Shown here in pieces: positions 1 to 6,038 of a stretch of 11,610 nt of DNA. A program made the translations under genes and the position numbers. The DNA comes from Clostridiales bacterium UBA1779 (GTDB taxonomy: Bacteria > Bacillota > Clostridia > Oscillospirales > CAG-272), in NCBI GenBank assembly GCA_002314565.1, contig DCGL01000163.1, positions 1 through 11,610 of the forward strand, read 5' to 3'. Below the pieces are notes generated by a model. That model had not been told where the DNA came from. It did not search any database and was given only the letters and a program-made list of their open reading frames with translations. The number at the start of each line of letters is the position of its first letter. Position 1 is the first letter of the stretch.

Positions 1-115
1 TATTCAATAATCTGAAATCAAAAAAATAAAAAACAGTGGGCTCCTGAAAAGTATTCGTTTTGAATGAGAAATGCGATATTTCAAATGAATAATTCAAAAG
101 AAACACAATTAATTA

Positions 116-144
116 TTGACAACGCTTCTTATTTATGATATATT
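116..144 (+). promoter_or_regulatory. Sigma-A-type promoter of the solenoid surface protein gene
   Basis: The -35 box TTGACA (116-121) is separated by exactly 17 bp from the -10 box TATATT (139-144). Transcription would start near 151, giving a leader of about 30 nt that carries the AGGAG ribosome site at 171-175. This also rules out an upstream in-frame ATG at 135, which lies inside the promoter. Confidence 0.8.
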
Positions 145-182
145 GTACGAAACAGCATAATTTAAGAAAAAGGAGTAAGACG

Positions 183-1439
183 ATGAAAAAAGTTTTATCT
201 GTTGTTCTCGCCGCTATCATGATTCTTTCCATGGTAGTCGTATCCGCTGCCGCTGCTCCCGAAGGAACAGCAATCAAGACCGCTGCCGAATTTGCCGCGA
301 TGGCTGCTGACGGCAAGTATTATCTCGCCAATGATATCACACTCGACGCCACATACGGTGGCGGAGAAACAGTTGTCCCCTTCACCGGAACACTTGACGG
401 AAACGGAAAGACAATCACAACCACAGTTGCCGTATTCGCCGAAATCGACGGTGCAACAATCAAGAACCTGACACTTGCCGGTTCCGTAGAAAGCACCGTA
501 TCAAACGTTGCCGTTCTTGCAAACTGGGCCACAAAGGCTGCTGCCGGTGACACCGTTCTTGAAAACATCGTCAACAACTGCACAATGACCACCACAGGCG
601 GTATCTGCGGTGCTTTCATCGGAAGACTGTACGGCGTCGAAGGAACTCCTTCTTCTCTGACAATCAAGAATTGCGTCAACAACGCCAAGATTACCGCTTC
701 AAGCCATGCCGGAGGTTTTGTCGGATATAAGGATGATACAACCAAGAAGGCTGCGTTCACATTCGCATTCATCGATTGCGTAAACAACGGCGATATCGAA
801 ACAACCTCAACAGGTAAGGTCGGCTGCGCCGGTTTCGTCGCTTCTGCTGCACAGGCTACAAATGAATCTGACATTCTTTACACTCTGACTTTCACAAACT
901 GCGTAAACAACGGTAATATCATAGCCCCCTCAACAGGAGCTGCCGCATATGCCGGAGCTGCAGGATTCGTCGGTTCAGCCGGATGCAAGATTACATTTAC
1001 AAACTGCAAGAACAAGGGTAACGTTACCACAGCAGGCAACCATGCCGCAGGTTTCCTCGGAACAACCAGATATTCCTGGACTTCCGTTGAAATTGTCAAC
1101 TGCGATAACTACGGAACAATCACCGGCACCGGTAAGGTCGGTGAATTCATCGGAAATACGGATAAGGCAGTTGCCGAAGGTTCAGGATTTGCTTACCTTA
1201 TCAAGAACTGCTACACCGTAAACACTGCCGCTCCTCTTTACGGCGGAACAGAAGATCCTTCCAGAGTAACAATCGAAGGAACTCCCGCTGCTGCTCCCGT
1301 ATACACTGAGGCTGTTGTAACTGAACCCGTAGTTGTAACTCCTCCCACAACCGGCGATAACTCCGTTTGGTTCGCAATCATTGCCATCGTGGCCGTCATT
1401 GCATCCGCTGCAGTTATCGTCAGAAGAAAAGAAAACTGA
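183..1439 (+). CDS. Secreted GLUG-like repeat (beta-solenoid) surface protein with C-terminal anchor
   Basis: The product has 418 residues. It begins with a Sec signal peptide: MKK, a hydrophobic core, then an Ala-rich cleavage region near residues 21-25. The body contains imperfect repeats of the form (I/F)xNCxNxGxI followed by a GGFVG-like turn. The repeat cysteines fall at residues 133, 164, 199, 240, 275, 307 and 343, a spacing of 31-41. This matches GLUG-like parallel beta-helix repeats of Gram-positive surface proteins. The C-terminus is tripartite: PPTTGD at 387-392, a hydrophobic helix, and the basic tail RRKEN. That resembles an LPXTG-variant sortase signal, or at least a membrane anchor. 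The start at 183 is chosen because AGGAG (171-175) lies 7 nt upstream and the signal peptide begins there. The gene is monocistronic between a consensus promoter and a strong terminator. The ligand is unknown; adhesion or a surface-layer role is inference. Confidence 0.85.
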   Translation: MKKVLSVVLAAIMILSMVVVSAAAAPEGTAIKTAAEFAAMAADGKYYLANDITLDATYGGGETVVPFTGTLDGNGKTITTTVAVFAEIDGATIKNLTLAGSVESTVSNVAVLANWATKAAAGDTVLENIVNNCTMTTTGGICGAFIGRLYGVEGTPSSLTIKNCVNNAKITASSHAGGFVGYKDDTTKKAAFTFAFIDCVNNGDIETTSTGKVGCAGFVASAAQATNESDILYTLTFTNCVNNGNIIAPSTGAAAYAGAAGFVGSAGCKITFTNCKNKGNVTTAGNHAAGFLGTTRYSWTSVEIVNCDNYGTITGTGKVGEFIGNTDKAVAEGSGFAYLIKNCYTVNTAAPLYGGTEDPSRVTIEGTPAAAPVYTEAVVTEPVVVTPPTTGDNSVWFAIIAIVAVIASAAVIVRRKEN

Positions 1440-1455
1440 TAATCAACTTAACCCG

Positions 1456-1491
1456 GCTGACAGGAAGCTTTGCTTCCTGTCAGCTTTTTTT
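1456..1491 (+). terminator. Strong intrinsic terminator
   Basis: A perfect 13-bp stem (1456-1468 with 1472-1484) has a TTT loop and is followed directly by seven T residues (1485-1491). It lies 16 nt after the stop codon of the solenoid protein gene. Confidence 0.95.
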
Positions 1492-1512
1492 ACGGACAAT
1501 GGGGCGAAGCGA

Positions 1513-1542
1513 GCCATGGGACGGTTCGCTTCGTCCCACGGC
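1513..1542. repeat. Short imperfect palindrome of the GGGAC/GTCCC repeat family
   Basis: The ends GCCATGGGACG (1513-1523) and CGTCCCACGGC (1532-1542) form a stem with one mismatch and an 8-nt loop. The left end matches the left arm of the larger palindrome at 2789 in 10 of 11 positions, and the right end matches that element's right arm in 9 of 11. An overlapping alternative stem pairs CGAAGCGA (1505-1512) with TCGCTTCG (1526-1533). It is not a terminator: A residues follow it, not T residues. Confidence 0.6.
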
Positions 1543-1552
1543 TAAAAAAAAC

Positions 1553-1581
1553 TTGAAAAGAGCGTCATTATTTGATATAAT
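1553..1581 (+). promoter_or_regulatory. Promoter of the serine hydrolase gene
   Basis: TTGAAA (1553-1558), a 17-bp spacer and a perfect TATAAT (1576-1581) form a near-consensus vegetative promoter. The predicted leader to the ATG at 1675 is about 85 nt and shows no clear structure. Confidence 0.85.
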
Positions 1582-1674
1582 AATATAGTTAATCAACAAA
1601 GGACAGTGCTTCGGAAACGCAGTTGTTCAAACGCGTTCAGACTAAAAAATTACAATTATATATAAAGGTTCAAT

Positions 1675-2784
1675 ATGAAAAACTTCGATTTACTCGCATC
1701 ATATCTCGATTCCCTTGAAAAAGCCGGTTTGCCCGGCTACGAAATGGTCGTAAAGCAGGACGGCAAAGAGGTCTTCCGCAAAAAAGGCGGGGCCGTTCAC
1801 GTTCCGGAAGACAAGGCATATTATTATATGTACTCCTGCACCAAGCCGATAACGGTCGCGGCGCTTATGAAGCTGTATGAGGAAGGGAAGCTCAGCCTCG
1901 GCACTCCGGTTTCGGAATACATTCCGGCTTTTGCTAACCTTACGGTTAAGGAAAAAGACGGTACACTCAGACCTGCAAAGTCCGTTCCGACAATAAAGAA
2001 CCTGCTTCAGATGACCTCCGGCTTTACATATGTGTTCCCGGCAGAAGTAATCGGCAGCATCGACCGTAAAACTCAGGGTCACTTCAGCACCGTTGCGGCG
2101 GTTGAGGAGTTCGCAAATATTCCCCTGAGATCAGACCCGGGCGAGATGTTCAGATACGGAATTTCACACGATATTCTTGCCGCAGTCGCCGAGATTATCA
2201 CCGGCGAGAAGTTCTCGGATTACGTTACAAGAACCATTCTGAAGCCTCTCGGAATGAATGATACTTACTGGCACGTCACCGATGAAATCGATGCACGTAT
2301 GGAGCCTCAGTTCAACTACAAGTCCGAAACCAAAGAATACATCCAGCGCACCAAACGCAACGGTTTTATTCTCGGTCCCGATTACGATTCAGGCGGAGCC
2401 GGCCTTGTTTCAACTGTCGACGACATTGAAACCTTCTGCGAAACTCTCTGCAATTTCGGTCTCGGTCCTAACGGAGTCCGCATTCTGAAGCCTGAAACCG
2501 TTGAGCTTATGCGTACGGAAAAGCTGCCACACGAAATCGTAAACGAACTTGTTCCCGACGCCTACGGCGACGGCTACACCTACGGTCTCGGCGTCCGCGT
2601 CTGCGACAGATTCCCGAATGAGACCGGTTCCCCCATCGGCGAATTCTCATGGGCAGGAGCCGCCGGCTCGTTCCAGATTGTAAGCCCCGAAAAGCATCTT
2701 TCGGCCTTCCTTGCCATGCACGTTCTCAGCGGCCCCGCTTTTACAATACGCAGAAACATTCTGAAAAATCTGTTTGAGGAATAA
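1675..2784 (+). CDS. Serine hydrolase, class C beta-lactamase/esterase family
   Basis: The product has 369 residues and the PF00144-type serine hydrolase fold shared by class C beta-lactamases, DD-peptidases and EstB-like esterases. The nucleophile motif SxxK is S54-C-T-K57. The second motif, usually YxN, appears as Y161-G-I-S, so Tyr is kept but Asn is not. The third motif is W326-A-G-A-A-G in place of KTG/HTG, as seen in EstB-like esterases. The conserved block LLQMTSGF follows at about 110-117. There is no signal peptide or membrane segment, so the protein should be cytoplasmic, which argues for an esterase or amidase rather than a resistance beta-lactamase. The start has a modest AAAGG site (1664-1668) 6 nt upstream. 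The gene has its own consensus promoter. The substrate cannot be predicted. Confidence 0.88.
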   Translation: MKNFDLLASYLDSLEKAGLPGYEMVVKQDGKEVFRKKGGAVHVPEDKAYYYMYSCTKPITVAALMKLYEEGKLSLGTPVSEYIPAFANLTVKEKDGTLRPAKSVPTIKNLLQMTSGFTYVFPAEVIGSIDRKTQGHFSTVAAVEEFANIPLRSDPGEMFRYGISHDILAAVAEIITGEKFSDYVTRTILKPLGMNDTYWHVTDEIDARMEPQFNYKSETKEYIQRTKRNGFILGPDYDSGGAGLVSTVDDIETFCETLCNFGLGPNGVRILKPETVELMRTEKLPHEIVNELVPDAYGDGYTYGLGVRVCDRFPNETGSPIGEFSWAGAAGSFQIVSPEKHLSAFLAMHVLSGPAFTIRRNILKNLFEE

Positions 2785-2865
2785 TGTAGCCAGGGGACGT
2801 AAGTGGTGGTGCAAAATTGCACCACCACTTACGTCCCCTGGCGCACCGGAAACGGTCCCCTGTTC
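2785..2865. repeat. REP/REPIN-like palindromic element with 26-bp perfect arms
   Basis: Two 26-nt arms (2789-2814 and 2817-2842) are exact reverse complements separated by AA. The left flank is TGTAGCC (from 2785) and the right flank GGCGCA. The octamer GTCCCCTG at the right end (2833-2840) recurs as a direct repeat at 2855-2862, suggesting abutting or nested units. The element starts immediately after a TAA stop and fills almost the whole gap to the next gene's ribosome site. The 14-nt left end recurs with one mismatch at 11597-11610. It has no T-tract and no coding capacity. Kinship with RAYT-mobilised REP elements is inference. Confidence 0.8.
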
Positions 2866-2883
2866 ACAAAAAGGAGAAATCAA

Positions 2884-3507
2884 ATGAAAAGAACGGTATC
2901 CATCCTGTCTGCAATTCTGGCTCTTCTGCTGCTTGCTTCCTGTTCCGGTAATAAAGCCGGGAATATTGAGGAGCGCAGCGAGCTTGAAAAGCTTTTTTAT
3001 ACCGAATGCTCTGCCGATGAAGCGCTTGAACTTGCAAAAAGTTCAGCCGTCGTAGTATTTGAAGAGAAGGGCTGCTCTTCCGGTAAAGACGTCTGGAATG
3101 AATTTTATGCGGCAACCGGGAAAGGCGAAGTAGCTGAAGTCGTTGTTGCGAACTATTATACTCTCGACGAAGACGATAACGTCAGTGAAGAGTATTACGA
3201 ACAGAACAAGGACGATTATCCCGTTCTGTACTTCAGCTATGTTAAGTATGACGGTAAAGAATACAGTATCAAAACCCGCAGCAGTACGGATAAGGAACTC
3301 GAAAGCGAAGAAAAATATAAGTATCTTCTGCATTTTACAGGAGATGCCGATGAGGATGCTGAATATACAACGTACGATATGTTTGTTCTTGCCGATGATG
3401 CCGAACTGACACTTAAAAAAATAATGGCATATTTGGTCAGTTCGAATCCGGAAAAACAAATCAGATTTGATTTTGTTTATATTGACCATCTCGGGTGGAA
3501 GGAATAA
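2884..3507 (+). CDS. Small acidic lipoprotein of unknown function
   Basis: The product has 207 residues and begins with a lipoprotein signal peptide ending in the lipobox L-A-S-C, with Cys20 as the lipidation site. The mature part is rich in Asp, Glu, Lys and Tyr and looks globular, without membrane segments. Recognisable stretches are ADEALELAKSSAVVVFEEKGC and KDVWNEFYAATGKGE, followed by a mainly beta region. I have an impression of similar short, uncharacterised proteins in gut Clostridia but cannot name a family. The start at 2884 is set by AAGGAG (2871-2876) 7 nt upstream. A longer GTG-start reading (2803) would begin inside the palindrome and hide the signal peptide. No separate promoter is obvious, so transcription may read through from the serine hydrolase gene or start within the repeat element. 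Confidence 0.8.
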   Translation: MKRTVSILSAILALLLLASCSGNKAGNIEERSELEKLFYTECSADEALELAKSSAVVVFEEKGCSSGKDVWNEFYAATGKGEVAEVVVANYYTLDEDDNVSEEYYEQNKDDYPVLYFSYVKYDGKEYSIKTRSSTDKELESEEKYKYLLHFTGDADEDAEYTTYDMFVLADDAELTLKKIMAYLVSSNPEKQIRFDFVYIDHLGWKE

Positions 3508-3545
3508 ACGGTACTAATTGATAACACTCGTCAGTGACCGTTTTT
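3506..3545 (+). terminator. Probable intrinsic terminator after the lipoprotein gene
   Basis: AAACGGT (3506-3512) pairs with ACCGTTT (3537-3543), extended by ACT/AGT across a single bulged G at 3536. A T-run follows at 3541-3545. The 17-nt loop makes it weaker than the other terminators here. Confidence 0.5.
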
Positions 3546-3572
3546 CGTTGCCGTATGGCTTGACTGGTTTTT

Positions 3573-3731
3573 ATGAAAGAACAAGTGGATGTGTCTTATG
3601 GGTTATGTGTAGTCGTCCACTCAATCAGAGTGTACGAGCAATCCGACGACGGACTCCTGAAGGCCGAAGGCGGAACCCTGCTGAGCCTGAGCCGGACGCT
3701 TGAATGCAGTATTGAAGAGCTGCTCGGTTGA
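3573..3731 (+). pseudogene. Remnant of an XRE-type helix-turn-helix regulator
   Basis: A 52-codon ORF runs from ATG 3573 to TGA 3729-3731. Its segment SIRVYEQSDDGLLKAEGGTL, followed by LSLSRTLECSIEELLG, resembles the second half of an XRE/Cro-C1 HTH domain: the recognition-helix region, the KAE-type turn, and the closing LxxLAxALxCSxEdLL helix. The first half of such a domain (helices 1-2 with the SQxELA-type motif) is missing, and an in-frame TGA at 3561 closes the frame upstream. No ribosome site is seen. It is best read as a 5'-truncated remnant just upstream of azlC, although a tiny functional protein cannot be excluded. The identification is by motif resemblance only. Confidence 0.4.
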
Positions 3732-3775
3732 GTTTCTCCGTACGATAAGACAAAGTGACAATTAATAAGATTAAT

Positions 3776-4465
3776 ATGAAAAAAAGGTTTGGAAAAGATT
3801 TTTACTATGCCCTCAGGATGACACTCCCGGTAATGGCAGGATACGTTTTTCTGGGGATGACCTTCGGCTTGCTTGCAAAGAGCGAAGGTTTTGCCTGGTG
3901 GGTTCCGGTGCTGATGAGCCTTGTAATATACTCTGGGGCGCTTGAGTTTGCCGCGGTTCCGCTGATGGGCTCCTTCGACCCTATAGGAGCGCTGCTTCTC
4001 GGCATTATGCTGAGTGCAAGACACCTGTTTTACGGCATACCGATGCTGAAAAAATACGAAGGAACTAAGATGGCGAAGCCCTTTCTGATTTTCGGGCTGA
4101 CGGATGAAACGTTTTCAATACTGTCAACCGCTGAACCCGAAGACGGCGTAAATCCTTCGAAGTTTTACGTCCTTGTCACGCTGCTCGACTACATATACTG
4201 GGTTTCCGGGACGCTTGTCGGGGCGATTCTCGGCACTGCAATAAATCTCAATCTCGAAGGCCTGGATTTTGTGCTGACTGCACTGTTCGTCGTTCTTTTT
4301 ATTGAACAGATGAAGACAAAATCCGGAATTCTGAGCGGAATCGTCGGAGTGGCGGCAAGCGCAGTCTCGCTGATTGCTTTCGGCAAAACGTACTTCATAG
4401 TCATTTCAATGGCAATGATTGCCTCCGTTCTGTTTGCAGGGAAGAAGGTGATTGACCGTGAGTGA
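3776..4465 (+). CDS. azlC: AzlC family branched-chain amino acid exporter, large subunit
   Basis: The product has 229 residues and is an integral membrane protein with several hydrophobic helices. AzlC-type features are the early MTLPVMAGYVFLGMTFGLLA segment, the YSGALEFAAVPL block, MLSARHLFYG, and FGLTDETF in the middle. Proteins of this family pair with AzlD to export branched-chain amino acids and analogues such as azaleucine. The following azlD overlaps it by 8 nt, which supports translational coupling. The start is uncertain: ATG 3776 gives a usual family N-terminus, while GTG 3755 would add seven residues. Neither has a convincing ribosome site. I see no clear promoter, and the HTH remnant lies 44 nt upstream. 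Confidence 0.9.
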   Translation: MKKRFGKDFYYALRMTLPVMAGYVFLGMTFGLLAKSEGFAWWVPVLMSLVIYSGALEFAAVPLMGSFDPIGALLLGIMLSARHLFYGIPMLKKYEGTKMAKPFLIFGLTDETFSILSTAEPEDGVNPSKFYVLVTLLDYIYWVSGTLVGAILGTAINLNLEGLDFVLTALFVVLFIEQMKTKSGILSGIVGVAASAVSLIAFGKTYFIVISMAMIASVLFAGKKVIDRE

Positions 4466-4796
4466 GCTTCAGATTCTCGTAATGATTGCAATACTTGGGT
4501 TCGGGGTGGCCCTTACGAGATTTTTACCCTTCCTTGTGTTCAAAAACACGAAAAAGCTGCCGAAAGCAGTTGAGTATCTCGGCAAAGTTCTTCCCGCGGC
4601 GATGATGGGGCTGCTTGTCGTATATTGCCTGAAGGATTGTAATTTCGGGGAAGCCGGCGAGGTGATTCCTCTGGTAATCTCTGTTGCCGCAGTTGCCGGG
4701 GTTCACCTCTGGAAAAGAAAAGCGGTTCTCAGCATTGCAGTCGGCACGGTGCTTTATATGGTGCTGATAAGAGTAATACCGTTGATAGCGGTGTAA
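4458..4796 (+). CDS. azlD: AzlD family branched-chain amino acid exporter, small subunit
   Basis: The product has 112 residues and about four hydrophobic helices, the usual size for AzlD. Family-typical stretches are GFGVALTRFLPFLVF near the N-terminus and YLGKVLPAAMMGLLVVYCLK in the middle, ending in a hydrophobic segment LIRVIPLIAV. It should form the exporter together with AzlC. GTG 4458 is chosen over TTG 4452 because AAGGTGAT (4445-4452) is an excellent complement to the 16S rRNA tail and leaves proper spacing to GTG. The start overlaps the end of azlC by 8 nt. Confidence 0.9.
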   Translation: MSELQILVMIAILGFGVALTRFLPFLVFKNTKKLPKAVEYLGKVLPAAMMGLLVVYCLKDCNFGEAGEVIPLVISVAAVAGVHLWKRKAVLSIAVGTVLYMVLIRVIPLIAV

Positions 4797-4826
4797 TCGT
4801 CGGAATTTAAATGTTTTTTAATAAAG

Positions 4827-4863
4827 AAGGAGTCCGAAAAGCGAAGGCTTTAGGACTCCTTTT
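4827..4863. terminator. Terminator between convergent azlD and araC-type genes
   Basis: AAGGAGTCC (4827-4835) pairs with GGACTCCTT (4853-4861). An inner stem AAAGC/GCTTT (4838-4842 and 4847-4851) is capped by GAAG. TTTT follows on the plus strand. The stem also forms on the minus strand, where it would end the convergent regulator gene, although the T-tract there is poor. Confidence 0.85.
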
Positions 4864-4873
4864 AATTTGGCGT

Positions 4874-5701
4874 TCAGACTTTGTCTTTTTTGGTTTCCGA
4901 AAGTTCCCAGATGTATTCACTCGGGCTTTTGGAGTAATATTTGCGAAAGACTTTTGCAAAATACATTGAATCGGAAAATCCGCTCATATCGGAAATGTCC
5001 TTGACCGACGTGTGCCCGTTTTCCATTAGGGAAACGGCAAGCTGAAGGCGAAGTGAGGTGATGTAGCTGATGAGCGTCATATTTTCCTGCTGACGGAAAA
5101 GGGTTGAAATGTAGTTTTTATTATAAGAGCTTGCTTCGGCAATCATATCGAGATTCAGGTTTTTGTCGAAAAGATTGTCGTTGATTATTTTCTTGATTCT
5201 GAATATCGGTTCTTCCTTCGGCATCTTGTCTTTTTCACCGTTATTTTCGTGAATGATGACTGAGAAAGTATAGATAATTACGGATTCGATAATTATATCC
5301 AGATTCAGATTGTCCGAAATTTCAAAGCAGTGCTGCCAGGTTTTCTGAACCTTTGTATCCGGATGAAATAAAAAGTTCTGTTTGCTGACACCGGCGCGCT
5401 CCATCAGCGATGCCTTTGCAGCTCCTGAAAAACCTACAAAATAGAACTGAAAATTGTCTGACCCTTCAATTGAAAACTGTTTTGCGGGGAAAGAAAAGAA
5501 GACGTCCCCAGTGTTCAGAGAAACGGTTTTTCCGTCAAGATGAAGAATTCCGTGACCGTTTGTAATGCAATAAATCTTGTTGTAAATGTCGGTGTAAAAT
5601 ATGGGTTTCTTTACGTTTCTCTCAAAAACGAAATAAGCCGACGAATAGCCGGAAGACTTGTTTTTTTCATTGACAAATTTGCATACGTTATCAACATACA
5701 T
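4874..5701 (-). CDS. AraC family transcriptional regulator
   Basis: The product has 275 residues. The N-terminal half has a cupin-like ligand-binding domain; the segment YCITNGHGILHLDGKTVSL followed by TGDVFFSFP (about 44-72) is typical of AraC-type sugar-sensing domains. The C-terminal 100 residues form the paired helix-turn-helix DNA-binding domain. The first HTH is at about 186-206 (DMIAEASSYNKNYISTLFRQ). The second is at about 233-257 (VKDISDMSGFSDSMYFAKVF), followed by the signature FRKYYSKSPSEY with Pro260. The ribosome site AGGA lies 7 nt before the ATG. A candidate promoter TGGAAA-17-TAATAT on the minus strand lies at 5756-5728. The gene is divergent from the Gfo/Idh/MocA gene, so it most likely controls that operon and perhaps itself. 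The inducer is unknown. Confidence 0.92.
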   Translation of the reverse strand: MYVDNVCKFVNEKNKSSGYSSAYFVFERNVKKPIFYTDIYNKIYCITNGHGILHLDGKTVSLNTGDVFFSFPAKQFSIEGSDNFQFYFVGFSGAAKASLMERAGVSKQNFLFHPDTKVQKTWQHCFEISDNLNLDIIIESVIIYTFSVIIHENNGEKDKMPKEEPIFRIKKIINDNLFDKNLNLDMIAEASSYNKNYISTLFRQQENMTLISYITSLRLQLAVSLMENGHTSVKDISDMSGFSDSMYFAKVFRKYYSKSPSEYIWELSETKKDKV

Positions 5702-5727
5702 TGTATTTTCCTGCCCCGAATATGAGA

Positions 5728-5785
5728 ATATTACACAATTCTATGTGTTATTTCCATATACTCATAATTATTTAAGTGATATAAT
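5728..5785. promoter_or_regulatory. Divergent promoter region with shared dyad (candidate AraC operator)
   Basis: Minus strand, for the araC-type gene: TGGAAA (5756-5751), 17-bp spacer, TAATAT (5733-5728). Plus strand, for the Gfo/Idh/MocA operon: a poor -35 TATACT (5757-5762), 17-bp spacer, perfect TATAAT (5780-5785). The dyad ACACA-6-TGTGT (5733-5748) sits inside the minus-strand promoter spacer and just upstream of the plus-strand -35. A weak -35 with an adjacent upstream site is the usual layout for an AraC-type activator. Boxes are seen directly; the operator role is inference. Confidence 0.5.
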
Positions 5786-5809
5786 TGTTGAGTAAAGAAA
5801 TAATCATCA

Positions 5810-6026
5810 AATTGCCGCAACGGCAATTGTTATTATCGAATTATACATAAACCGATATAAAAAGTCAAGAAAAAATTGTTTTCCGGTTTTTGGAAAAAGA
5901 GGAAAGATTGAAAGATAAATCTTTCAATCACTGTTTTGCGGCATTTGCCGGCTGAACACCGGCAATTTTGCTTCGCAAAACCCGCCGCAAAAACAAAAGA
6001 AAGGAAGCTTTTGCTAAGCAAAAGCT
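5810..6026 (+). promoter_or_regulatory. Highly structured leader: candidate cis-regulatory RNA
   Basis: This occupies most of the 337-nt gene-free stretch 5702-6038. Seen in order: an 8-bp hairpin (5810-5817 with 5821-5828), an 11-bp inverted repeat with AA between arms (5906-5916 with 5919-5929), a three-way junction and an 10-bp inverted repeat next to the start codon. In the junction the closing stem is 5934-5942 with 5984-5992, arm one is 5945-5951 with 5959-5965, and arm two is 5966-5971 with 5975-5980; all pairs are Watson-Crick. If transcription starts near 5792 from the TATAAT at 5780, the leader is about 247 nt. It matches no riboswitch class I can recognise. It could instead be a cluster of non-coding repeats inserted in the intergenic region. 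Confidence 0.5.
6006..6026 (+). promoter_or_regulatory. Hairpin between purine-rich site and start codon
   Basis: AGCTTTTGCT (6006-6015) and AGCAAAAGCT (6017-6026) are exact reverse complements separated by one A. The best Shine-Dalgarno-like sequence, AAAGGA (6000-6005), lies just before the hairpin, and the ATG at 6039 lies 12 nt after it. Folding would bring the two to a workable distance, so the hairpin may set translation efficiency. Confidence 0.45.
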
Positions 6027-6038
6027 ACGGTAATTAAA

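Noticed and set aside
1..115. Possible end of a preceding gene or regulatory site at the window start
   Set aside because: The stretch is AT-rich with no open frame or clear dyad; nothing could be supported.
135..182. Upstream in-frame start giving a 434-aa form of the solenoid protein
   Set aside because: The ATG at 135 lies between the -35 and -10 boxes, so it would not be transcribed, and it would bury the signal peptide behind a charged extension.
320..874. 184-aa minus-strand open frame opposite the solenoid gene
   Set aside because: It mirrors the repetitive coding strand, has no ribosome site or recognisable domain, and the plus strand clearly codes.
2789..2842. Palindrome as an intrinsic terminator
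   Set aside because: No T-tract follows on either strand, and its sequence belongs to a repeat family.
2803..2883. GTG start 27 codons upstream of the small lipoprotein
   Set aside because: It starts inside the palindrome and would place the lipoprotein signal internally; ATG 2884 has AAGGAG at the right distance.
3518..3703. 61-aa plus-strand frame beginning at 3518
   Set aside because: Composition is Arg/Pro-rich without a recognisable motif, while the overlapping frame at 3573-3731 shows an HTH-like pattern.
5833..6021. 62-aa minus-strand frame in the leader
   Set aside because: It runs through the stem-loops, has no ribosome site, and resembles no protein I know.
5810..6026. CRISPR array or tRNA in the repeat-rich intergenic region
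   Set aside because: There are no equal-length direct repeats with spacers, and the three-way junction lacks a cloverleaf with anticodon and T-loop features.
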